A stretch of DNA of 64,000 nt from Pagrus major (taxonomy: Eukaryota; Chordata; Actinopteri; Spariformes; Sparidae): the NCBI RefSeq assembly GCF_040436345.1, contig NC_133224.1:7370741-7434740 (forward strand), in the 5' to 3' direction. This document shows positions 23,908-35,600 of the stretch, piece by piece. The position numbers were made by a program, and so were the translations under genes. Numbering within the stretch: the stretch's first letter is position 1; each line of letters begins with the position of its first letter. The notes beneath the pieces were generated by a model. The model made no database searches and had not been told where the DNA came from. It worked only from the letters and a program-made list of their open reading frames with translations.

Positions 23908-25369
23908 TCTGGTCGACCTCATGGGACCTTATTTCAGAAAGAAAATGTACAGTAGTGAATGTTGAGAGACAATTGAACAGAGGGGAGCTGTGAGAGAGGG
24001 CTTTCTGCTTTCTTCATGAGACTATTTCTGTTTTTACCAAGCTCAGTCACTTCCTGTGGGTGAAGTGGTGACAACACCAACTTAAAGTGACGACATGGTT
24101 CCTGTTCCCTAAAAAATGTGAAATGAAAAAGTGCCATTAACAGAAACTATTGAACATACATGCATCAAATAGGATAATCATAAGGGAAAATCACATCAAA
24201 TGAACAAAATACTAAAATAAACTGTGAGCGTGAGAAGAACACATAAAGCCAGTTCTCATCAGCATGACTATTTTTTTGACAATTTCACACGTAATGACGT
24301 GATGCTGACATACCAAGAATTAGACAGTGTCATCATTCACACCTTAGAAGTGTTTTGTTCTCTTGTGGTAAAAGTTGAGTCGAGTAAAGCAGGGTGACAT
24401 TTTCAGCTGCAAAAGAGTCAAAGAACATCAAAAGTTTAAAGTCAGAGAAGTTCACAAAGTTATTATTACTTAGAGAGGACTACAACTTTATGAGAATGAG
24501 GCTCACAGGTAACCTTGACTTGGCATCCTGGGACTTAACTACAGCCACCATCGTCTCAGAGGTCAAAAGGAGCACATGCATTGTGTCGGTATCAGTTAGT
24601 GTGGTTTGGCACCCCCCTGTGGTGACCTGTGGAAAAAGCTTTTATTTCAACTGCGCAGTGACTGAGGTCTATCAAGTACAGTGACTGACTTACTCATCAA
24701 CCTGATCATGTTAATTTACAATAAAGTTCAAGAAGTTTCATTGACCTGTCTCTGTATTAACTTAAATCACACATCCTTATCATTGCTACCTGGTAAACTC
24801 ACACTGGTACACTGTATTACCATCCTTTAAGAAGAAGAAGACTCCCTGTACAGCTCAGCGCTACACCGTCAGGACTTACTGTTATAGTCAACGAGGGCAG
24901 AACTTCAAAATAAAACAGGAAACAACAAAAACACAAACAAAACCATGACAGAAAATACAAATTAAAGCAATATTATGTAGAAAATTAGAATTGTGTGTGA
25001 TTTGGCGCCCCCCACAGTTTCTGAGTGCAACAACACTGTCATGAATCTCAGGCCTGTAACAAACTGTCAGATGTAATGTAGGTGCTAACTACAAACAAAA
25101 CTCATTACGTCATAACAATGTTATGTGTTGAAAACTTGTATGTTGAATAAACATGTATATGGCGCTGTGATCCATCCCTCTCACTGTAGTTACATAGATG
25201 TCTTGAAGTTTCCAAATCTGAACCACCAGGATGTTTGGATGAAAAAGATAAAAACTTTAAGACACACTGACATTAAGGGACATGATCATTGCTACAGGGC
25301 TCTGTGGCAGTTTGGCTGTGCAGTCAAAAAGGGAATTAAAAACACAACTGACAGCTGGAAAACAAGCTG

Positions 25370-25375
25370 TTTATT
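25370..25375 (-). promoter_or_regulatory. Polyadenylation signal of gene 3
   Basis: AATAAA on the minus strand in the context ATCAATAAAC, as in genes 1 and 2. It implies a 3' UTR of about 1.2 kb after the stop at 26572-26574; that stretch shows no other gene. Confidence 0.5.
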
Positions 25376-26571
25376 GATGTATAAAATATTCACAAGATTT
25401 TAAAATACGATAAATATAAAATACTTTGAGGTGAAAAATACACACAGTACCTCTCAGTTACCTTAAAAATGACAGAGAGAAAACATACATACTGTACATG
25501 CAATAGGAGATGTTGTTTGCTGGCAGATTATTACTTCTATCAAAAGTAAGTGTTGACGTCTATCCTGGATCTAACACTTAACAAACATGCTGACTCTAAA
25601 GCTGGTGCCCTGCTACACAAGCTCAAACATATTCTATCAAACTTACATTCAATGTTTCCTACAAACACTTAACAAAAACAGAAGGTGACAACATGACTGT
25701 AAAAATTAAAAGTAATGATGAAGTGTGTCAATAAAACAGGGATTTTGCTTCAGTAGCCTTGGGCTAAAAGAGACAATAATAAAATCCATTATTTTACATA
25801 ATCTGCTAACAAATTAACTGTACAGAATACTGAGCATGTCTCATATTTCTATAGCAGTCTAATGAAATGCTGCCAACTGTAATACAAACTGTGTTCATTA
25901 CCTTTAACCTCACATATAATCGTTACCTTTCCACCTTGCAGAGCCATCACTCACCTTATGTATTGACATTATCTTTTGACCTTATATATTATTACACCTC
26001 AGAATATGTGTGAGTTATGATGTGACCTGACGTGAACTTGTGTCAGTAACAATCTGACGTGGGGTGAGCAGTGACCTCGGCTAATTTAAGGGAACTGTGT
26101 TGGTACAGAATAAACATTGTGCTCTCAGGACACTCATCAGTTCACCGTTCAAGAGCATCTCATCTTCTGCTCTGAACCTCCCTTTGTGTCTTATTATCAT
26201 AGTCTTCTATAAACTGGGACTTTCTCTGTAGCTCTTTGGCAAACTCACCCAGAACGCCCTGATGTGAAGAGCGCTGACCTTTTTAGCTGAAATAGATTGA
26301 CTCTGTTATTCTCTATTTTTCTATCTTAGTATTTTAACACAAAAGACAATCATTTGTTGATTCATCTTTTGTTTGTTCACTTCTCTACAAGCAGAAATAA
26401 GAATTTCCACCACATCAACAATTTTCCTCTTCCTCGTCTCCTCTCTTCTTACAGACCTGGAAGAAAAACACAAAACACAAAGGTACTGGGTTACTCAAGA
26501 TGCTTTCTGACATGTTAATCTGGCTTTTATCCATTTAATCGGCTGTGGAAGATGTCATCACAGTATGGACA

Positions 26572-26657
26572 TTATACGGCAGCATTATTACCGAGAGATG
26601 ATCCCGCTTTGACTTCAGAATAAACAGTTTCATCAGTTGCTGCAGGAGCTGATTTTC
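26572..26657 (-). other. Last coding exon of gene 3, ITSM-like motif
   Basis: It encodes ATDETVYSEVKAGSS and ends with TAA at 26572-26574. T-V-Y-S-E-V fits TxYxxV, the immunoreceptor tyrosine switch motif. Confidence 0.75.
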
Positions 26658-29600
26658 CTATAAATGGAGATAAGACATGAACATTGTCAGTGTTAACGTC
26701 TCCACTGGAGTAGTTTACATTTTTACAGAATAAGTTATGTATATAATGAAATAAATTGTTCTTAAGCAATGCATATAATAAACAATACATCACTTAAAAG
26801 AAATATGAGTCATAAAAACAATAAGTAACAACAAACAGCTGAACCAAGACCAACATGTTGGATGATGATGACTGCAGGTGGATGCAGACTTTACTGACCT
26901 TTCTTCTTCTTGCCTTTGTCTTTATCGTGGGTGAAGACTTGGGCATACAACAGATTGTCGTCTGGAACAGAGGGCAGATGTTAGGGTTTGTTTGCTCCAC
27001 AGACGTATACACTACGGCCCTGTGCAGCTGGATGGATGAACAGATGGATTGACAGGTAGAATAAAAATAAAATACATTTTGGCTCTTCTTGTGTTTATTT
27101 CATGACAATACAGCAGCGTCTGATGTTTAAATGAAAATCTTAATATTTCCAAATTATTTCTTATCACAACACCAACACCTCAGCTGCTGCGTCTTTTGTT
27201 TATTTTGTTGTTGTTTATATATTTTAAACAAATTACAGAAAACATAAATTAACAATCACATTCTGTCTATGAAAAAGTCAAACTTAGAAAAAAAGTGTGA
27301 AAGGCCAGAGAAATGTGTGAGATTTACAACTCTGGTGACACGTAGTGGTAGTTTTTAATACTTACCCAAGGAGACAAAGATTAACAACAAATAACAACAA
27401 ATAATTACCTCCAGTAAAATGATATGCAACATTTCAAACCAGACTTTGAGCATGACTGTTGTAACTGACTGTACCTGCAGCTCCTGTCCTCACATCAGAG
27501 TAAATTCCAGAGAAATACTCAAAAGTCTGAAAGGCATTAGGTATGTGTAGCATTCGTCAATTTCCAACTCTAGTGGCACCTAGAGGTAGGTGACCGACAT
27601 TAACTGAACTGCATGTGCACCCATAATTACCTGCAGTGTTATGATGTGCATGCAAACGACTGTTGTAACTGACTGTACCTGCAGCTCCTGTCCCCACATT
27701 AGAGTAAATTGATGTCTCCTCTGGTGTATGTTGCTTCCCTGTGAAGACAATCACATGAATCCATACAGAAAAAAAATAAATCAATACTTTTACACTAAAG
27801 ATATTTCTATTTATTGCCTTTATTTAGAGAACTCACCCTTCTTCCTAATGTTTTTAAGTTCAAGTAAAGAATATGTGACGTCCTGGGATCCACCTGCAAC
27901 TGAAATGTACATATTTAGTTACAGGATTTTATATCGATCACTTGGGATCAGTTCTCTTAATTCATGCAGTGGTTGCATTTCTAACGTTCACTGCAGAACC
28001 TCAATAGATTCAGAAACAGTACATGATCCAGAGTAGAACATATGGCACATCTAGACAGCAATGATGACACATGTGCTGCAGACACAGTGATGTAGATACT
28101 TGATGAAAAAGACACATTTTCAAAGTAACTACATCATTAATAGTCACGTGTCATCAAAGGTGATATTTTCACAACACACACTGATAATAAGGAAATTGTG
28201 TAAAGCGATGCTAACACACCTCTCAGGCTGGAGGTAAAGCAATGCTTTGAGCTAAATGCTAACCAGCAGTTCAAGATGTTCTGGCTTCACTTTTGGGGAG
28301 CTGTCATGTCGTCCATCTTTATATACAGTCAATGATCCTGACTAATCTGAAGTAATGAAAGTGATCTCACTGCTGTCAACCATAAATCTTTTCACTTAAA
28401 TTTAACAGAGTGTTTCTGCAATGCATGTTAATAAAAAGTATAAACTGTACCATTTTCAGTGTCTTCAGAGTGTTTGACTGATTCATACAGACAGACATCA
28501 CCTACAGAGCAGAGAACACAAGCCACAGTCAGTCATCTTTTTAATTGTATGATACTAAAGAAAAGGCATATATACTGTATATCTTATGTAAATAAGATTA
28601 TTTTCAATGTTTACCATGTTGAGGAGAGGAGTATTCGTTGCACTGAGCCTCATTCTGTTCTGCGTTGGAGCTCTCAAACTGGATTGGCCTGAAATATAAA
28701 GACAACACAAAACATTTAATAAACAGGAACATTGAATGTCTTGCTGTTATGTTCATAATGTGACAAAACAGTTTTGCACCAACCTATTGAAGCATGTATC
28801 TGTAAAACAGATGAAGATTTGTTGTTACGTGGTTTTGTATTGTAAGTTGTTGTACTGCTGTTCTATCTCATCAGACCAGAATATGTCTGTGTATTTCAAT
28901 TCAACATGAACACCAAACATCTAATAACAGAAGAAGAAGGTCTCACCTTTGGAAGGTCTGTAGCGATACAACAGGAGCAGAAGAAGAACAAGAACGATTC
29001 CACAAACCAGCCCAACAATCAACGGTACAGGAAATGAAGAGCTTTCAGGCCTGGACACTGCTGCAATAAATAACAAATAACAACTGTTAATAAACTTATA
29101 TAGCATGTTTCTAAAACTCAATTTACAAAGTGATTTAATGGATGTCAGAGTTGTGTCACATTAAGCCACGGTAAAGACAAAAACACAAAAAATACAAAGT
29201 TTCTTTCTCAGACAGAAACACAGTTCACATAAAGAAAATGGAATAATTGTTTTAATCCTACTCACCCTGAACTGACATCCAGCTCTGTGCTGACTCTCGT
29301 CTCCAGTGTTGACACTTGTAGAATCCTTCATCTGACTTTGACACTGCAGAGATATTTAAGTCCCATCTGCTGTCATTTTGAATCAGTTTCTCATTGTGAT
29401 AGAAAAACACAGTGGAGCCAAATGTTTGGCTTCTTAATTTGCAGCTCAGACTAACAGACTCTCCCTCAGTCACAGGACGGGCAGGACTCAGCAGGATCAT
29501 GTTTTTATCTGTTAAACAGTCAAAGAATACGAGGTTTCAGTCAGAGATCAGCTGGTCGAGGAACTTGAGAATGAGTGGATGTAGAGAGATGAGAAAAGAT

Positions 29601-32600
29601 ACATACTGGGTTTTTTTCTTTGACTTTTCTCATTGATTTAACAGTGATCATAAAATCTGACGTTGTATCTTCATACACCTTGTGTGTCTTACTGTTCAAG
29701 AACCCTTTCAGTTGGCTGAATCTGCAACCTCACAGCTAAATGTCACTAAATCCTTCACACTGGACTTTGAATGGTGATCATGGACCTAAAACCTGAAGAA
29801 CAGATCAGCCACAAATCTATATTCTATATTTATACATGGTTAAAATCACAGTGTGATTAAATACTTAACTATGTTTATTAAGTGAAAACAATTAATTACT
29901 AGAGAGATCATGAAGCCGAGTGTTGGGCAAAACTCTTAACATGTCAGTGTCCTGTACTCCTCAACACACAATGGGATGTTTGAAATAACAAGTAAAAGAA
30001 AACAAAATGTAGTGAAATCATACCCTGTATAGTGATGTTGACTGCGTTGCTGAACTCTCCTGATCCAGACTCGCACCAGTACACTGCATCACTGCGCCAG
30101 GAAGTTTTTATGTTGCATGTAGATCCAGTCATTGTCCCCCAGGTGGTGCAGTCTGACAGGTATCTGTTGTCAGTTGTTAACCTCTTCAGTCTCCACTCAG
30201 TAGAGTTTCCCTCACAGCTCAGTGAGACAGAGTCAGAGGTGAAGTGTTGAGCTCTGTCAGGACTCACTGTGAGAGACGCTGATGAGTGAAAATCTGAAAA
30301 ACAACATGTGATAAGAGGTCAAACAGAGCACAGAGATCTTTAGATATAAAATGCCTCGATTCAAATAGTCTTTGAATTTGTTTTGTTTTTATTGCAACAA
30401 AGTTCAGTATTTTGGTAAAATTATGATTTCTACTTCGACCTCTTGCTACAATTTTGAACACATTTTAAATAATTGACAACCAAGTGACTACAGCTGCTGT
30501 AATCAGAAGAAGAGCTTAAGTATCCAGACTTAAAGTACTTTTTGTAAATGAGAGTAAAGTTTTAGCCAAGATATCATATCTGTTTGTGTTTTATGTTAAA
30601 GAGTGAGGACAGAAGGAAACAAGTCAATTCCACCCAGTAAGGTGGAAAGTGTGAAGTTTAGCTTGACGCAAGTGAGAGTCAAGATCATCAGACCACAGTA
30701 AATTATTTTTTTCTTTTTTAACTGTTTGTTTATCATCATTTAGAAAAAAGATGAACAGCGCTGATATAACATCTGTTTCTTAAGAGATAGAAACAAACTG
30801 ACCTGCAGACCAGACAAACTCAGGTTCACTGAGATCAGTGTAAGACACTGGATCTCCTCTTCCAGCTCTGCACATATATCCTGCTGTGTGTGTCTGTCCA
30901 TGAACAATGTAGGAATCCTGTTCAGTCCCACTGCTGTTGCCAGGTAGCAGCTCAATGCTGTAGGAGTTGTTTGATGGATCAGGAACAGTCTTATACCAGT
31001 AGAACCTCCATCCTGCAGATTGATCTTTAACACTGCAGGTCAGAGTTACTGAGGCTCCAGCACTCAGCCATGATGGAGACACAGTGAGGACAGGCCGGGG
31101 TTCTGTTGGAAAATTGAAAAAATATTGATATTGGATCAAATCAGCCATCAGACTGTTTAACTCAAGCACTACATGAACAGTCACTTTCCACCCACTTGTT
31201 TGCTTTTGTGAATATCTTGTGTTTTTCTATTTATTTTCTATTTAATATTTCAATGCATATTTTTCTGATTCTACTTGTACTGTTGCTCCTCGAGCTGTTG
31301 TAACATGTGAATTTCCCCGTTGTGGGATAAATAAAGACAATCTTAACCTTGATCTTAAATACATTCTGCACAATCAGTACATATTGAAGATTCACTTTAA
31401 AAATATATATATGAACCAAAACAGCCGTTTAATGAGCTGTAAAATCTTCACTTTGAAAGAAATGTGATGTGACTTACTGTCTGATACTGTCAGTTTGATG
31501 GGATCACTCCACTCTGTTGAGGAATATGAGTCTCTTCTTCCTTTACACCTGTATTCTGCACTGTGAGCCTCAGTAGCACTAATAATCCTGTATTCATTGT
31601 GTGTTGTAGGTGTCTTTAAGTTGGCTGGTGACCATTCATACGACCATTTATTATCTCCACCTCCCTGGATCTCACATCTGAGAGTGATCCTCTCTCCTCT
31701 GTATATTTCAGACCAGTTTGGTCGCAGAGTCACAACAGCCTTGTTGTGAACTGTTCATGTTCAAGAATTCATAGTGAGGAAACAAAAATGACAAAAAGAT
31801 AAATCTTCATCATGTTTTTTTTGATAATCAATCAACAAATATAAATACAGTAAATGTTTTAAAATTATTTTTCCAAAACAAATATCAAACTCACCCTTTT
31901 TGTTGATAGTGATTGGATCACTGTACTCTGTGTAGTAAACTGGCTCTCCTCTTCCTCCTCTGCACCAGTAGACTCCTTCCTCTGAGACTCTGATTTGTCC
32001 AGCTGAGAGTTGAGTGGTCAGAGGTTCAGATGTTTTCTCTCCTCTGTACCAGAAGTATTTCCAACCAGATGATGATGGATTCACAGAGCAGGTCAGGGTC
32101 ACACTCCCCCATACAGGAATGTCTCTGTCATCAGCCCTCAGTTCAGCCTTTGGTCTGTTTGCTGTTCGATTTAGAACAAAGACATAAAAAAGGAAATTAA
32201 TGCCACTGTGATTTACTTCAGTTTATATAGTGCAGCCCCTACAGACAAGAAATACTTGAATTATACGACTTACATTTGCATTAATATTATCACTGAATTA
32301 ATTCATAAATACTGGACACATATTAGTTTAAACCTCTCTTGCATGTCATGCCCCTCTCTCTTTTCCTGAGTTTCTTAATGAATTAGCTGCTGCACTACTG
32401 AATGTTACATGTGTGAAGGTAAAACCTTGTGTTTCAGTGTTGAAGAGCCAAGTTGAACACTTTCACTGTGGTTTTTCATTGTTGAAGGACAACTGTTTAA
32501 TTATCAATGATCTGTAGCCTCTTATCCTTTGCAGGGTCACAGGGTGATTATCCCAGCTCACATTTGATGAGAGCGAGGTTACATCCTGGACAGACTGTCA

Positions 32601-35600
32601 GTCTATCACAGAGTGAACACATAACACAGACGACCATTGACACTATCACTTACAGGAGATGTAGACGACTCAAGTGATTCATCTAAACTAACCTGACTGT
32701 GATTGACCTGAGTTAACTCAACCAGTCGGCCAATGTTTCTTTCACAGCCAGAACCTTCTTACTGTGGAGAACAGTGTTAAAATGGAATATCATCATCATC
32801 GTTTCCTGCTGCTTAATTTAGATTAATGAAAATATTGAAACATGACATTTTCAGTATGAATGACAGATAGTCCAACTTACATGATACAGTCAATGTGATG
32901 ACATCACTCCACCGTGTTGAGGAATATGAGTCTCTTCTTCCTTTACACCTGTATTCTGCACTGTGAGCCTCAGTAGCACTGATAATCCTGTATTCATTGG
33001 ATGTTGTAGGTGTGTTTAAGTTGTCTTTAGTCCATTCATACGTCCATTTATTATATCCACCTCCGTGGATCTCACATCTGAGAGTGATCCTCTCTCCTCT
33101 GTATATTTCAGACCAGTTTGGTCGCAGAGTCACAACAGCCTTGTTGTGAACTGTTCATGTTCAAGAATTCACAGTAAGTAAACAAAAATGACAAAGAGTT
33201 AAATCTTCATCAAACATACAATGTTTTTCAATCAATAAATAAAACATATATTTTTATCCTGTTTCCAAAACAAATATCAAACTCACCATTTTTGTTGATA
33301 GTGATTGGATCACTGTACTCTGTGTAGTGAACTGGCTCTCCTCTTCCTCCTCTGCACCAGTAGACTCCTCCATGTGAGACACTGATTGGTCCAGCTGAGA
33401 GTTGAGTGGTCAGAGGTTCAGATGTTTTCTCTCCTCTGTACCAGAAGTATTTCCAACCAGCTGATGATGGATTCACAGAGCAGGTCAGGGTCACACTGCC
33501 CCCTACAGGAATGTCTCTGTCATCAGCCCTCAGTTCAGCCTTTGGTCTGTTTGCTGTTTGATTTAGAACAAAGACATAAACAAGGAAATTAATGTCACTG
33601 TGATTTACTTCAGTTTATATAGTGCAGCCCCTACAGACAAGTGATACTTGAACTGTAAGACTTACATTTGCATTAATATTATCACTGAATTAATTTATAA
33701 ATACTGGACACATATTAGTTTAAACCTCTTGCATGTCATGCCTCTCTCTCTTTTCCTGGGTTTCTTAATGAATTAGCTGCTGCACTACTGAATGTTACAT
33801 TTGTGAAGGTAAAACCTTGTGTTTCAGTGTTGAAGAGCCAAGTTGAACACTTTCACTGTGGTTTTTCATTGTTGAAGGACAACTGTTTAATTATCAATGA
33901 TCTGTAGCCTCTTATCCTTTGCAGGGTCACAGGGTGATTATCCCAGCTCACATTTGATGAGAGCGAGGTTACATCCTGGACAGACTGTCAGTCTATCACA
34001 GAGTGAACACATAACACAGACGACCACTGACACTATCACTTACAGGAGATGTAGACAACTCAAGTGATTCATCTAAACTAACCTGACTGTGATTAACCTG
34101 AGTTAACTCAACCAGTCGGCCAAATGTTTCTTTCACAGCCAGAACCTTCTTACTGTGGAGAACAGTGTTAAAATGGACTATCATCATCATCGTTTCCTGC
34201 TGCTTAATTTAGATTAATGAAAACATTGAAACATGACATTTTCAGTATGAATGACAGATAGTCCAACTTACATGATACTGTCAATTCGATGGCGTCGCTC
34301 CATTCTGTTGAGGAATATGAGTCTCTTCTTCCTTTACACCTGTATTCTCCACTGTGAGCCTCAGTAGCACTGACAATCCTGTATTCACTGTGTGCTGTAG
34401 GTGTGTTTAAGTTGTCTGGTGACCATTCATACGTCCATTTATTATCTCTTCCCCTCTGGATCTCACATCTGAGGTTGATCGTCTCTCCACTGAATATCCA
34501 GCTGTGAGGAGTCCAGCTGAGTTGAAGGGTCAAAGTGGCCCTGTTGGAAACTGTTCAGATAAAATATGCAGTTAGGACACAAACAGGATTAAAATTATCC
34601 AGATAAACATTTTCCACTATAATCTTGATACCTATTACTTGAATACATGTTTCAAAAATCATACAAATACAACTCAACAGCTATGAGAACACAATATTTT
34701 CCCAAATTGTGACAATAAACTATAAAGGCCAGTGAAGTGCCAAGCAGTGTTCATAGTAGCAGCTGCTGAAGGGATGAGAGCTTTCAGAGTTTAACAACAG
34801 TCTCCCAAAATACTAGCAGCCTTCCACAGGATGCATTTAGTACAGACATAGACTGTTTTGACCACAGCAACATGGAAGAACATTTTCATTATCCCTCTTT
34901 GTTAGTCTTGTGTCTAATGTCTAGTTTATGTTCAATTTAAAATTTGCTTAAAATAAAAACATGTAGTGATTTTGGCATTAATAACATTAATGTTAACTCC
35001 CAGCACAACATGCTGATTGTGTGTTTTCTCAGCCACCTCCACTTCCTCTTGTTCACAACTACAGTATTAGCAGCAGTACTGTGTAAACTTTTCCTCATGA
35101 ACAATCTCCTAATACAGATATTTATAAATCAAACTGAACAGCATAAAGGAAGCATCCTCAAATCTTTGTTTCTGTTAGCAAATTGAAGGAGGTCGAACCA
35201 GTAGCCCATTCTTGACCTGATGAAGTATATTTAAACATTTTCCTTTTTGTCAGAAAAGTGAGAGTTACTGGGCTAGCATGACTAACAATCACTTTCCCTT
35301 CACACTGTGGACATTGTTTAAGAACATAAAGACTTTAGGTTGTTTATTCCATTAGAAAATACTAAACTCACCAGTTTCCTCAATGACGACTGCATTACTA
35401 TCAGGTGTGAAGACATATGGTTCACTTCTCCATCCAAAGCAGGTGTATTTGCCTCCTTGTGAAATAACTCTGTTTGATTCATGAACATTTTCAGCCTGAA
35501 GAGGAGTTTTATCAGAAGAGTCTGATGTCTGTCTGAACCACTGATATTTGAAGCCAGCAGGATCCTTCACATAACATCTCAGTGTCACTCTTCCCCCCAG

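Noticed and set aside
24394-24684. 96-codon plus-strand open frame as a gene
   Set aside because: The same sequence is broken in two of the four unit copies, it has no domain, signal peptide or splice context, and it lies in repeat-like flank DNA.
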